64,000 nucleotides of DNA from Saccopteryx bilineata (lineage: Eukaryota > Chordata > Mammalia > Chiroptera > Emballonuridae): assembly GCF_036850765.1 (NCBI RefSeq), contig NC_089493.1, positions 187,397,140 to 187,461,139 of the forward strand, read 5' to 3'. How positions within the stretch are numbered: the first letter of the stretch is position 1; the number at the start of each line of letters is the position of its first letter. Made by a program: the position numbers and the translations under genes. The notes beneath the pieces are model-generated. The model did not search any database. It saw only the letters and a program-made list of their open reading frames with translations, and was not told the DNA's origin. Shown one piece after another: positions 22,850-35,701 of this stretch.

Positions 22850-24905
22850 ACATCATAAAAATAGTACTGGGGACCTCAATAAACGTTTCATCTAGATTTT
22901 TCTATTCTTAGTATTTCACTTTATTTGACTTATCATTTATGTTCTTTCATACGATCTCTGGGTATGTGTAAAAGCATAACTATTTTTTCTGTAGCATTTG
23001 AAGGTAAATTTAATGTATTATGGCCTTTACCCATAAGTCCTTTAGCAGAGGATATTCAAAGAATAGGCATATTCTCTTCCATAACCACAATAGTGTTGTC
23101 AACTTTAGAAATGAACATACACACACACACATACATATAATACCTTTATCTAAACCACCATCATATTTATTTGGTCCGTTGATTCAATAATATGCTCTAT
23201 ACTTCTCTAACAGGACAGGATGCAGTAGGAACAGATATTGCATTTAGATGTCATGTCTCTGTAGACTCTTTCGTTCTGCAGCATTTCTATAATCTTTTTT
23301 TTTATCTTTAATAACATTAAAATATTTGAAGAAATGCTTGAAAAATAGGCTCTTTCTCATTATGTGTCAGTTTGCTGTTTTCCTGTTGACTCGATTGTGG
23401 TTATGCATTCTCGCTGCAATGCTACAGAGGAAATGCTTAGTCCATCTGGAGCCCATGCTGTTCATCTGTCTTCACTGATGGTGTGCATTCCAACATCTGG
23501 CCACGGTGTTGCTCACGTCTTCTAAAATTATTGGGTTTTTTCTTTTTCTCCATTTTTTTTCTCATTCTTGCCTATACCATTAAAATAAACAAAACTGCTA
23601 AAAGAATGTAGGATGTGTTTGCTGTTCTATCTTTCTACTCTACTGCCCAGGATGGGGGTTTATTGTTAAATGCTGTATTCACAGGTACTTAGATTAGTTC
23701 TTCTTTTCTCCTTTCCATGTGGCTATGACATTCACTTTTAATATGATTAGACTCATTTGTTTGGTTTATTGATGTTTTTACCCCTTCCTGTTCTTATCAA
23801 TTTAATTAATATATATATTTTTTTTCAATATGTGAGCTAGTAACATGCTCAGAAACTCAGAGCTACACCTAACGGTATACTCAGTAAAATATCACTCATT
23901 TTCCTATCTTTTCCAACCTATCATGCATCTCAGCCATGTAGTTAAAAATGTTGTTTTCTGGTTTATGCTCTTTTTTGTAATAATAAGCAGATGTATATAT
24001 ATTTTTTCTTATTTTCTAGCCTTATACAGTGAATAGCTTTACATGTATGTTTTTCTATACTTTGCTTTTTCACTTAACAGTACATCTTGTTAATAGAGTC
24101 CTTCCTCATTCCTTTTTATAGCAGCATAGCATGCTATTAAATTCACTCATTCCCCTATGCTTCAAGACTTAGTGGTTTCCAGTAATTTGTAATGATAAAT
24201 AATGCTGCAGTGAATATGCTTGTTTATTTACCAATAACACATGCATTTTCATTTTTTTTTTTGAAGGTACATCATCAGGGTAAATTTCTGGAAGTTGGAC
24301 TGCTGGATTGAAGGGCAAATGCATATATAATTTAACAAAATATTTTCAAATTCCCCTCCATAAGGGTTGGACCATGTTGCATTCTGATCAACAGTGTTGA
24401 GAGAAACTGTTTTTCCACAGACTCTCCAACAGAGTGGGTGGTCAAGCTTTTGAAATTTTGCCATTCTGAACGTTTAGAAATAGTATCTCAGAGTATTTTT
24501 TTTTCCTTGTGGGAGAGACAGAGAGAGTCAGAAAGAGGGACAAATAGGGACAGACAGAGAGGAAGGGAGAGAGATGAGAAACATCAATTCTTCGTTACAG
24601 TTCCTTAGTTCTTCATTGATTGATTTCTCATATGTGCCTTGACCAGGGTGGGGGGCTACAGCAGACCAAGTGACCCCTTGCTCGAGCCAGCGACCTTGGG
24701 CTCAAGCTGGTGAGCCTTGCTCAAATCCGATGAGTCCATGCTCAAGCTGGCGACCTCGGGGTCTCGAACCTGCGTCCTCCACATCCCAGTCTGACGCTCT
24801 ATCCACTGAACCACTGCCTGGTCAGGCTCAGAGTAGTTTTTATTACACTTCTCAGATCATGAATGAAGATAGATATCTTTTCATATGTTTAAAGATATTT
24901 TTGCA
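22850..24905 (-). repeat. Old L1 (L1M-type) 3' region, split by a SINE
   Basis: Several stretches follow the 3' UTR and end of ORF2 of old mammalian L1 in reverse orientation: the TGCATTTAGATGTCATGTCTC block, the TTGCTTTTTCACTTAACAGTA block, the AAATTTCTGGAAGTTGGACTG block and the resumption after 24835 with TCTTTTCATATGTTTAAAG. All frames are broken. The SINE at 24496-24826 sits inside it. It may be more than one L1 fragment joined. Confidence 0.6.
24496..24826 (-). mobile_element. tRNA-derived SINE (family B)
   Basis: A second SINE family. On the minus strand the head reads CCTGACCAGGCAGTGG, then a GATAGAGCGTCAGAC tRNA-like segment and a GGTTCGAGACC B box. Next come repeated CAAGCTGG/CACCAGC blocks, a CATATGAGAAATCAATCAATG segment and an A/T-rich tail. 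A 9-bp duplication CTCAGAGTA lies at 24487-24495 and 24827-24835, inside old L1 sequence. Confidence 0.9.
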
Positions 24906-25332
24906 TCATATATATACAATTTACATATATATACATTCTATGGACAGTGTAGGCAATAAACAAACATTTAATGAACCAGAAGGCAGAAATAAGGACATCA
25001 ACAAGACTGTGTTTCTGGAGAATCCCTGAGGAGATCCTACTTCTAATCGTTTCCAGTTTCTTGTGGTTACGAGCACTCCTGGGCTAGAGTCCATGCCACT
25101 CTGATCTCTGTCTTCAACTTTACACTGTCTTCTTCTCTCCCTGTTTCTGTCTGATCCTCTCATACCCCCCTCTCAGGAGGGCATTTGTGATGACATGAAG
25201 GGCCCACCCACATAATTCAGGATCTCCTCTCAAGATTCTTAATTTTACTGTTCCTTTTGATATACATGGTAATATTTTCTGTTTTGCTTTATGTGAAACA
25301 ATATCGACAGTTTCCAGGGATTAGGATATGTA

Positions 25333-26225
25333 TTGGGTTGGGGAATAAGTTCGTAGCATTTTTACCGAAGACTTTTATTTAAACAAAAAATAATTATATC
25401 AATAAGTTAATCAATTATATATTCGCCGTTGCTGTTTACAACCTCTTCCCACCTCTCGACCAATTTGTTGATGCCGTTCTGCCAAAAATCGCCTGGTCTG
25501 GTGTCAAAGAAGTTGTTGAGCCAGTGTTTAAGGACCTCTGTGTTATTGAAGGTAACGCCCTTTATATGGTTTGACAGGGAGCGGAAAAGATGGTAATTGG
25601 TCAGTGCAAGGTCCGGAGAATACGGCGGATGCTGAAGGACCTCCCATTCGAGCTCTTGGAGTGCGGCTTTGACAACTTGTGCAACATGGGGCCTGGTGTT
25701 GTCGTGAAGGAGTATGGTTTGACCATGTCGATCAGGTCTTTTCAGTCGAATAGCCTCATTCACACAGTGTAGCTGGGCAATGGAGAGCTCCTTGTTGACC
25801 GTGGCATTCTTTTCGAGCATTTCCCAGTTCTTCATCAAATTCAGAAGGCCTTCCGCTGCGGGACATGTCATCAACGTCAAAGTCGCCATTTTTGAACTTT
25901 GCAAACCATTTCCGTGCTGTAGACTCGCCTATGACACCTTCTCCATACACGTCGCAAATGTCCCGGGCTGCTTTGGCAGCTTTTTGACCTCTATGAAAAG
26001 CAAAGAAGAGCAGGTGTCGAAAATGTTGATTTTTGCCTCCTGGGTATTCCATTTCTAAGCCTCAAAACTAATAAAAAATTAAATAACTCAAAAATACAAT
26101 GAACATAGTTTTGTAGAGCAGAAAGAATTTTATCAAATGAATACTTACCCTTTGCCAAACAGCAAACAAATCGTTGTAAAATAAAAGAAAATATAAAAAT
26201 GCTAAAAACTTATTCCCCAACCCAA
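25333..26225 (-). mobile_element. Mariner (Tc1/mariner) element, internally deleted, 893 bp
   Basis: The ends begin TTGGGTTGGGGAATAAGTT on both strands and continue as an inverted repeat of about 33 bases with a few mismatches. A TA dinucleotide flanks each side (25331-25332 and 26226-26227), the standard mariner target. The interior encodes two pieces of a mariner transposase on the minus strand. Complete mariners are usually near 1.3 kb, so about 400 bp is missing from the middle. The clean ends and TA duplication show it is a genuine insertion, most likely mobilised in trans. Confidence 0.96.
25407..26052 (-). pseudogene. Mariner transposase remnant, two frames
   Basis: The N-terminal part (26052 down to about 25827, 75 codons) carries the paired helix-turn-helix DNA-binding region of mariners, including CDVYGEGVIGESTARKWF and SRSGRPSEFD. 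The C-terminal part, from about 25820 to 25407 in another frame, carries LHDNTRPHVAQ and YSPDLALTNYHLF. The join near 25820-25830 removes the region containing the first catalytic aspartate and changes frame. The second catalytic aspartate (HDN) is present. Thirty-five residues on, where the family has the last Asp of its D,D34D triad, this copy has Asn (codon AAT, 25596-25598 on the minus strand). The product cannot catalyse transposition. The frames are otherwise open, so the copy is not very old. Confidence 0.92.
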
Positions 26226-26262
26226 TACATACGTGTTGGGGAGCCAACACTGAGTCCATTGT

Positions 26263-29200
26263 ACATGGATAATCTTAAATGATGTGAGAGGAAAGAGAAG
26301 ATAGGATTTCACTATCAAACAGGCTCTAGATGTCTGGAGAGAAGGAATTATGGGAAATGAGATATGGTTAACTTTCTTGCCATCCCTCTCACCATTGTCT
26401 GGAATAGAAGCATAATCAGACTATCAGAGCATCCAGTGGAATGAAATTTAGTAATTGTGTTTTAACTGGCTTAATATTTTTGTTGCAATGTGCCCTAATA
26501 GCAGTAACTGCATTATAAATTTATATTAAAAAAAAGAATATTATCTGAGAATATGTGGATTATACAAGAAACAGTTTTGAAAAGGGGGAACAAAGCACTT
26601 GAAAAACTAAGCTTCTAATGAGCTTAAATTTGTGATTTTGGCAACAACAGCAAAACATGTGCTTCTAGAACTTTCTAGAAGGGTGAGATCACAGGATTCT
26701 AGGCTTGGTAATTCAACTGAAGACACTATTCAGAAATGAGGTCATCAAGAGTGAACATGTATTTGAGGCCCTTGTATTATTGAGTTTGTTTTACATAGTT
26801 GATCTTAAACAAAAGCCTACCTTTAAATGTCATTGGAAAAAGCTTTCTCTCTCGTTTGGGGATCAGGTCATACAACTGGTAAATATTATTACCTTGTATA
26901 TTTTCATTATGCCTCTTCTTCAAAAAGTTTGGCTGTTTACTTCCTGTTATGATTTAAACAAGATGCGATTAATTGGGTAGAATTAATCTTACCATTTACA
27001 TCCTATGGGCATTCAGGATCAATTGATGAATCACAGAATCTTTGAGTTGGCAGAGAATTTAGAAGTAATCTAATGCAACCATTCATTTGATTCGATGCTT
27101 AAATAGTTTTTCTTACAAACACTTTGCCAAGGAGGGTGTTTAGCTTGATTGGAATACCTCCAGTTTTAGGAAACTCACGACCTTTTAAAAGACCCCATGT
27201 AATTTTAATGGTCCTGCATAAAACATTAAGTTAAATGTCTCTTTACATACTTTGCAGATTGATCTTTTACCTTTACTAGTCATGTCCTTCCCAAGCTGAG
27301 AACCCTGAGGGTTTTTGCAGTTTTTAATGGGTCACTGTCTTGAGTTATCATTCCAGATCTTTTCTAACCACGTGGATATTGCAGACACCATGGAAGTTTT
27401 CCTAGCATTGACAGCAGCCTCCATATTTCCATATTAGTTGAAAGTAGGAAGGAACTATAAAATCAAAGACTGAGAAGGACTTATGTGTTGGGAGTTTTGG
27501 CTAATGCTTTGGACCAAAAGGGCATATGCAGTTTCTTAAGATCTTGGGGGTTTTGGTATGTGTTTTGATTAAGCCACACAAGAGGTTTAAATGACAGAAA
27601 TTAGAAAAGTTCAGAAGTGTTTCATGGAAGTGAAGTTCAGGGAGGTAGCCAAGTTTTAAAGAGAAATTAGAATAAAGATTTTTTTTTCCTCTTTTTCTCT
27701 TTCTCAGTATCCATCTTATTTTTTTATTTCCTCTACTTCTTCACTTCCTTTATATTTTTTCTCTCTCTTGGGACTAGCATATGCACCATTCTTAGCTATC
27801 AGTGCACATGTTTTCTTTATGATTTTCTCAGACCAACCAACTGTTCTCAGTTACAATTGCAAATCCCAGAGGAGACAAGCCACTTGTCCCAACTGAGCTC
27901 GAGGCAGGCACTCTCCTTCCTGCAAGCAGTTGGAGCTGAGAGGGTGCTGGGGACATGGAATGACATTATCCACCCCCTTAGATCAGGATCAGGCAATCCC
28001 AGGAGAAAGATTTTCTCTAGACTGGGGACACCAAGCCTCCAAATGTCTAAAACAGGGAGGGGCAATCGTAAGTCTCCTGGAGTTTGAAAAAACACAGTGA
28101 AATACTTTCTGTAGGAGGTAACTCTGTTGGAGACTGAGGATATAAGAGCAGCCCATGCTTGCGTAAGACTTATACTGAACTACTGAAAAGCTGAGGGGTG
28201 ACGTTTAACTTCCCTTTCTTGTCTGGATCAGCTTAGAAAAGGAGCCAGGAAACACCATGTATTCAGATATAACGTGCATAGCAACTTTTACAAATCTAGC
28301 TTGGTGAACTTGGGGAAGGAAAGAACCCCGACACATGAATCTCCTAATGCGTTCCAAGAGTATAGATTTGGGTTGTTGTCAAATAGGTCACATTTTTGTC
28401 ACCACATTTATTATATTGCATGAAAATTTAGGTCTTTGTAACATGTGCAATGAAGGTACATCTCAACCTGCCGATATGTACCCAGTATTCCTTTCCTCGG
28501 GACTTGATGTTTATCCTGATTGAATTCCTGACTTGGCTCAGCATTCGAGCCTAACATGACTTTTCTGGATTCTGATTTAGTAATCCCATGTAGTAGTGAT
28601 CCCTTCAGCTTCGTGTCAATGGAAAATATGATTGCATGCCACCAGGGACTGATGAGGTATGGAAAATAAAGTAGCAACTGTATAGTAAAACAGACATTTG
28701 GCAGGATCTTAGAGTTCGGGATTGCGCTTTTAAGTGTGCCATGTAGTATATAGATTTGGGTAAGCTGTGTAATTGCAGTGTGACTTGTTCTGTCTTTCAT
28801 AAAAGGCGTAACAGACAGTTTAGTAATTATACATGGAAATGGCATCAAAGAAGTTTGAGCAACTGCTAAATGCATTGGTAACATCATCCAGCCTCTCTAG
28901 CCTTAGGTATGAGGAAGTGCCAGACGGGATGAATTGCCCCAGTGCCAGCCCTGAGGCAGCCTGATCTGAAGGAGCATTTGAATTTTTCTCTGCAGGTTAA
29001 AGAGAATGTGGCTTGGCAGCCGGGGAGCACACCTCCACTGGAAAGGCAATTCCTTCTGTCCCCAGCATCAAATATATTTCAAGTGTCAGATGGTGCCTTC
29101 GAGGCACCAGGCAGTACATGCATCAAGCCTGTTAAGAGTGATGCCAGTTAAAGGAATTACATTACTGTGATACTGAGACAGCTCCACTGATTGCAGGGCG

Positions 29201-29697
29201 ACTTCTGTTGTGGACACATGTTGCTTCAACTTTTGGAGCAGACCTATGCCCTTCTGTATTTTATTTTACCAGCAGTCTTATGGCCGTTTTTGGGAACCAC
29301 GGGTTTTTTCATCTCGGTCTATGTGGTTCAGTGGGGCCAATCCATTGTCCTACAGGTGAAACATGCATACACACTTAACCAAAGAGGCTCCCGCCTACAC
29401 TGACCACAGCCATGAAGTCAGATAAAGGCATGCAAATCAAATTAGTCTCAAGATTACTTCACGTGATTTGCCTGATCCTGGCTTAGTCCCTGCTTCCTTT
29501 GACCATATTCTACCCAAATCTTAAACTTAATATTATAGTACAATTCTGCATTTCTTTTCCTGTTCATCTACGACTACTCCTAATATTAGAGAGATACTTA
29601 GTTTGAGAAGTTTGATCACAGGAAAGTTTTTTTTTTTTAATATAACTGTAGCAAAAGTCTTCTCAGCACTACTTAACCCTATATAGCACCACGTACA
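26263..29697. other. Mostly unique sequence, no gene supported
   Basis: Includes a 158-codon open frame on the minus strand (28411-28887) and a 76-82-codon antisense pair near 27850. None shows a domain, splice-site support or coding-like composition. The stretch 28700-29180 has the look of conserved noncoding DNA. Confidence 0.4.
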
Positions 29698-30215
29698 TTC
29701 AGTTATGTATTGCTGTATAACAATTACCCCAAAAAATCAGTGACATGAAACAATGACACATTATCTCACTTTCTGTACTTGTGGAATTCGGACAGAGCTT
29801 GGCAGGGTCCTCTGCTTCAGAGTCTCAAAAGCTGCACTCAGCATGTCTGCAGTGTCTGCGGTCTCACCTCCAGGCTCAACTGGGGAAGGATCTCATTTCA
29901 CACTCATTCACCTGATAGTCAGCATGACTCGTTTTCTCGCGGGATATTGGACTGAAGGTCTCATTCCTCATTGGTAGTTGGCTGGAGGCTGCCCTCCATC
30001 CCTTGGCTTCTTGGCTTGACTTCTTGGCTTCCTGCTATGGCAGCGGGCTTCCTCAGAGGGCCAAAGACAGAGTATAAGTATAACGGAAGTCACGGTCTTT
30101 CATAAGTTCATCTTGGCAGTGTAGTGACCTTGCATTACATTTTGAATAATCTGTTGGTGAGAATCAGGTCATGGCCCACACTCAAGAAGAGGGGATTTCA
30201 CAAATTCATAGTTGC
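29698..30215 (-). repeat. MLT1-type MaLR LTR
   Basis: The left end TCAGTTATGTATTGCTGTAT, the block AACTGGGGAAGGATC and the TTCATAGTTGCCAGGAGCC end follow the reverse complement of an MLT1-class LTR with many changes. It is non-coding and old, and the right boundary is approximate. Family from memory. Confidence 0.55.
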
Positions 30216-33200
30216 CAGGAGCCAGATCATAAGCTGCTTTCCACTTTTTGGAAAGGGTTGATCACTTTTTGATACCGTACAATGGCTCAATCACCACACT
30301 CAACATGGGAAGGCAGGAAACAGCAGAGCGTTCACATAACAGCGTCCTCACTCATGTTTCTGTGTTTTCTACAATAGCACCTCTGTGCTTGTCAAGGGAA
30401 ATATCATATCCATTTGTTACTGAAGTCATTTCATTGTCACTTGTAGTTTTATGGCAGTGTGCTCACTTAAAACTCAGAGGTGTGTCCTCTAGTTTTATTT
30501 TTATCTATTGTAATGATCTCTTTATTAATATATATTCTGCTTTAATCTGAGCTCTTGTAGAACTCTGAGAATTTTGTGTAGAGCCTTATGGGAATGGTAG
30601 ATAGTTAAAAAATATTTGTTAGTTATATGAGCCAAATACAGAATATAAGCCTGGATTTCAATGTGAAATAGACATGACTCTGAATTTTGATTTTTCCAAT
30701 ATTTGGCTTATAATCATGGGCATATTAAAAAAGAACACTGAATTTCCAGAAAAATAAAAGGAAGAATTCCTACCTTCTGGAGATTTAGTAATGTTAACTT
30801 GATATACCATTTTTAAAAAGAATGCCACTGTGATTGTCACCTATTAAACCTTCAGTAAATTAAAAAAAAAATTTCTTCCTCATCTCTCTTTTTCTATTCA
30901 TCATTTATTAGTTTTCTATAAGCCACCAAGTCTTCTTCACAAACATTTTAACACTCTTATTTTTTTTATAACTAAGTAATTTACTGTTGGATTGAGAAAG
31001 AACTGAAAAACCGAAAGATAAGTTGACAGAACATGGATGTTTCCTTCCCACTAACAGGCAGTGGGGAGTCGGCTAAGGGAAATTAATTTTTAAAATATTT
31101 TCAACAAACATTTTTATCACTTGTGCATATAAATATATACTTAAACAGAAAATAAAAAGACACATACAAACTTTGCTTCCAAAGGAAATCCAAACAGTGG
31201 TAGGCAATACGAGTAATTTGAGAGACCAGTGGGAGGGTACATAATCAAATTATAGACATACAAGTCATTGCTGCTAATCTGAAAGAATTATAGTTATTTT
31301 CATTGCCACCATGTTGTTGACTAATTTGCATTCCTCAGATGCAGAGTCGAGGGACCTGCATTTCCTGATATTTTGGTGTTTGTGAAGGTGGGTGGTCCAT
31401 TTATCTTTGTTTCATTTTATTTTAAATTATGCACTGGGTTTTAAGTTGGGTTCAGAACTTAAGCTCTGGCTACCAGTAAAGGGATTTTTTTTTTTATCAT
31501 GTAGAATTAAATCATGAATTTAGATTAATAGACTCTTTATAATATTGCCATTGCCCATTGGACTAATTACAGAACCACAAGCCGTAGGAAAGATAAGAAA
31601 ATACAGTTACTCATATATTTGGAATGTTAACATTTGGCATCCAGTTCCGAAGTGGATGTTTACATGGTAGCTGTCTTTAATATCCTTTCCAATAGGTTGT
31701 GTATTATTTCTGACTTGAATATCTCATCCTATATAGGAGAGCACAATAAACAAACAGCTGTTAACCTATGCATAATTAAACATATTTCACAAGGCACTTT
31801 AGATATTATAAGCACACCTATCCCCTCATTTGCAGAAAATTGTACCACTGCCTGTTATTGGATTTGAGGAGGTGAACCAATCATATTGAAATTCAATGAA
31901 ATCTGAAGATGGGTTAGAAAAGTCTTCACCTTCACCCTTTGCCATCTATTGAAATATGTTAGGAAGCACAGATTGCATCACCGTGAAATTTTTACACATG
32001 GTAGCGTTCCATTTGTTAACAGTCACAGAGGCTGATACTTGGCATTTGAATCTCCACCACAATATTAAACTCATTACCATATGAATTGATACGAACTAGT
32101 ACAGGATCTTTTTTAATGGCTCATTGTTGGCTATGATTTTTATTGAAGTCTTCTAATTTTGATTTCTGAGTTAAAAGGTTCACTCCTTTTTAGGTGTGTG
32201 TTCTATAGAATCGCAAGTAATCATTTTAGTTATTACTGTGTCTGAGATTGGATCATGTGATACCTATATATCTCAGATTGTCTCCATGCAAGGTCATGGT
32301 TAGTAGCTGGGAAGAGCAAAAAGAAATCCAGGTGAACAGAAAACATTTTCAGAGGGGTGTGGTCTAGTAGGCTCAGGGGTTTGGGAAATGGTTCCCAAAT
32401 CAGAAAGACCTGAGATTTTCTCAATTGTTTGCCTTTTCATCCTTTGTCATACTAGCACACAAAGTAAACATCACAGGGTGAATTATATACATAGTTTGTT
32501 CTTTCTCAAAGCTGCTGAAACACACACACACACTCACACACACATACACGCACACACTTTCTCTAACAGCTTAAGCAAACCTCTGGAGAGGGTGCTAATT
32601 GTCGCTGACAATAGCAATCATGTGTAGTGGCAGTGGAGAAACATGGAGATTATGTGGGAGTGTCTAATCTGTGACTTAAGCAAGGCAGTGCCAAACATCT
32701 GCAAACAACATTGCTAGGGCATCTATTAAACTAAACCACATTTGAAAAGAATGGAAAGTTAGCATAACATGGAGATTCTGGGAAAAGAAATATGTCACAA
32801 ACTCTTTTATGCCTAGACTAAGGATTTATATAGTCCATTCACGTTATTGATGGTGCTATGAGGTTCTGTATACAATCCCCTGAATTTCCTTAGGGATTTC
32901 TGTCTTTCTTTTTATTGCAGTATTGTCTTAATTACATATCAAGAAATAGTAGCCACTGGAAGTTTCCATGTTTTATCATTTCTAATTTTAATAGCATTAA
33001 ATAAGAACAAATGCTTAAGCAGAGTTTTATTTATTTGAACTGGCAAGTTTATGATTTCAAAAATAACTTTATGTGTTAATGTGCTTAAGCAGGTTAACTT
33101 TTTTTTACCATATAAACCACTGAGATTAGTAAGTGCATTCTAATAATGTGTACAAGAATCAGATACGTGTATATTCATTTTTAAATGACAGCAATTTAAT

Positions 33201-33476
33201 CTTTAATAAGCTACTTCCTTAAATGATAGTGACTAGAACTTTACTTTTCACAATGCATAAGTGATGGGACTATCTATGAGATGAAAAAGAGGTTAGAATA
33301 TAGCAAATTTCATAACTCAAGTGAAAGTTAGGAAACAAAAGAAATATAACTTTTTAAAGTTCTAAAACAATTATTGCACTTTTAAACTTTACAATTAAGA
33401 AGTAATAAAAGCAGTAAAATATCAGGGTGGGGTCTGGAATCACTTTGGAAAAGCCATAAGGCCAAGGGTAGTTTTT
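30216..33476. other. Mostly unique AT-rich sequence, no gene seen
   Basis: Only the CA microsatellite at 32521-32557 stands out. No coding region, RNA gene or clear transposon recognised. Confidence 0.4.
32521..32557 (+). repeat. (CA)n microsatellite, interrupted
   Basis: CA dinucleotide run with CT, TA and CG interruptions over 37 bases. Confidence 0.93.
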
Positions 33477-33491
33477 CAAAATGCCAATCTT

Positions 33492-33887
33492 TTTTTTAAA
33501 ACCTTTTTTTGACAAAGACAAAGAAAGAGTCAGAGAGAAGGACAGACAGACAGGAAAGGAGAGAGATGAATTCTTCATTGCAGCTCCTTAGTTATTCACT
33601 GATTGCTTTCTCATATGTGCCTTGACTGGGGGGCTACAGCAGACCGAGTGACCCCTTGCTCAAGCCAGTGACCTTGGGCTCAAGCCAGCGACCTTGGGCT
33701 TCAAGCCAGAGACCTTTGGGCTCAAATAGCGACTATGGGGTCACGTCTATGATCCCACGCTCAAGTCAGAAACCCCACACTCAAGCTGGTGAGTCCATGC
33801 TCAAGCCAGAGACCTGTTGGTTTTGAACCTTGTTCTTCCATGTCCCAGTTTGACACTCTATCCACTGTACCACCACCTGGTCAGGCT
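33492..33887 (-). mobile_element. tRNA-derived SINE (family B), expanded copy
   Basis: Same family as 24496-24826 but about 65 bp longer: the CAAGCCAG/GACCTTGGGCT module is repeated several extra times (33660-33820). The flanks CAAAATGCCAATCTT (33477-33491) and CAAAATACTAGTCTT (33888-33902) match at 12 of 15 positions and are read as a decayed duplication, so this copy is older than 24496. Confidence 0.87.
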
Positions 33888-33902
33888 CAAAATACTAGTC
33901 TT

Positions 33903-34596
33903 ATGTCATTCCTCTACTTAAACCCTTTTCATGCTTTCTCATTATTCTTGGCAAACAAAACTATAAACAAACAAACAAACAAACAAACACCTCTTTAACA
34001 GCCTAGTGCCCATTACAGACTTTTTCTACCTCTACAGCCCTCCTCATACCAGATAACTGCTGCCACAGGGCCTCTGCATAGCTATAAACTTGGCCTGAAA
34101 ATTTCATTTTAATTGCTCCCGTGTGCTACTCTTGTGCTTAATCACTCCAAGTCAAATTTCTATAGAAAACACACTCAGGGAACATCAGTCTCTCTTTTAT
34201 ATTCTTATCACAATGGTTCTATTTCTACGTATTTATATGTTGATTTAATACAGGGAGCAGCAAAAAAAATTGCAGACATTTTTGTAATCAATTTATCACA
34301 GATTTACAGGGTTTAACAGACTTATTTCCCAGTTGTTCTGTATGATGGCACATTTGTGGAAAAGATGAGTCCACAAGAGAAAAGATTAATAATTATAAAT
34401 ATGACTCATGTTTGTATAGAGCTTTATATTTTACTAAGCCTGTTCTAAGTCTTATTCTCATTTGATTCTTGCAATAATCTCATGAGGAATTTAGGAAAGT
34501 TATTTATTGAACAAACATTTTAAGTGTCTATTTTGAGGCTATGTTCTAGGGATACATATAAAAATAAACAGCAATTTTGTCTCCTACCTACAGGGA
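33903..34596. other. Unique-looking sequence with an AAAC simple repeat
   Basis: Contains an AAAC tetranucleotide run (33965-33989) and a possible MIR-like stretch around 34430-34560 too weak to call. No gene recognised. Confidence 0.4.
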
Positions 34597-35540
34597 GTTC
34601 CTTTTATTTTATTTATTTTTTTATTGAGGTAACCTTGGTCAATAACATAAATTTCAGGTATACAACATTATTATTTAATGTCTGTATACATGATAGCAAG
34701 CTCACCACAAAAATGTGTAGTTTTCATCTGTCACCGTAAATTTAACTCTCTTTATCCATTTAACCCCCCACCCCCATCCCCACACACACCTACAAACAGT
34801 CTTCTCTCCTGTAGGCAACCACAAATCTGTTGTCTACATCCATGAATTGCATTTTTTATTTTGTTTTGTTTTGTTTTATAATCTACATATGAGTAAAGCC
34901 ATGTGGTTTTTGTTCTTTTGTACCTGACTTAACTTCACTTAACAGAACGCTCACAAGATCCTTCCAAGTCTTTGCAACTGGCCTTCTTTCAGCTTGTTTT
35001 GTGACCATACAGTATTCCATTGTATAACGTACCACATCTTTATCCATTCGTCCCTTGATGGATGCTCAGTTGTTTTCCTAGCTTGGCTGTTTTAAATAAG
35101 GCTGCAATGAACATAGGGGTACATATGTCTTTTCAAATTAATATTTTCCTGTTCTGTTAGATAAATACCTAGTAGTAGAATTGCTCGACCATATGGTAGT
35201 TCTATTATTAATTTTTTGAGGAACCTCCAAGCTGTTTTCCACAGTGGCTGCACAAATTTGTGTTTCCACCAACAGTGGACAAGGTTGCTCTTCTCTCTAC
35301 GTTCTTTCCAACACTTATTATCTCTTCTCTTTTTGATAGCTGCCCTTCTAGCAGGTATGAAGTGATATCTCATTTTGGTTTTGATTTGCATTTCCCTAAT
35401 AATTAGTGATGTTGAACATCTATTCATGTGCCTGGTGGCCATATGTATGTCATTCCTGGAAAAATGCCTATTCAGATCTTTTGCTCACTTTTTAATTGGG
35501 TTGTTTCTTTTTTTGTTGTGGTTGAGCTGTATGCATTCTT
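34597..35540 (-). repeat. Older L1, 3' part (left half of a split copy)
   Basis: Minus-strand sequence encodes the C-terminal end of an L1 ORF2 protein (35092-35442: [36 protein letters not shown]), followed by a 3'UTR and an A-rich tail at about 34597-34620. The element is broken at 35540 by the young L1 and resumes at 43378. The frame is shortened and degenerate. Confidence 0.85.
35526..35540 (+). repeat. Target-site duplication of the young L1, left copy
   Basis: GCTGTATGCATTCTT, identical to 43363-43377 and bracketing the 7.8-kb L1. The 15-bp length is typical of L1 target-primed reverse transcription. Confidence 0.95.
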
Positions 35541-35701
35541 TTTTTTATATATAATTTTATTTTTTTAATGGGGTGACATCAATAAATCAGGATACATATA
35601 TTCAAAGATAACAAGTCCAGGTTATCTTGTCGTTCAATTATGTTGCATACCCACCACCCAAAGTCAGATTGTCCTCTGTCACCTTCTATCTTGTTTTCTT
35701 T

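Larger units (their letters stand above)
25040..26262 (-). repeat. MLT1-type LTR interrupted by a mariner
   Basis: Sequence at about 25040-25330 (for example CCACCCACATAATTCAGGAT, and TTTCCAGGGATTAGG just before the insertion) follows the reverse complement of an MLT1-class LTR. It appears to resume after the mariner as CATACGTGTTGGGGAGCC. The left end is approximate. The call is from memory of the family. Confidence 0.5.

Noticed and set aside
28411..28887. 158-codon open frame on the minus strand
   Set aside because: No recognisable domain, no splice-site or start context, and amino-acid make-up typical of random AT-rich frames. Not called as a gene.
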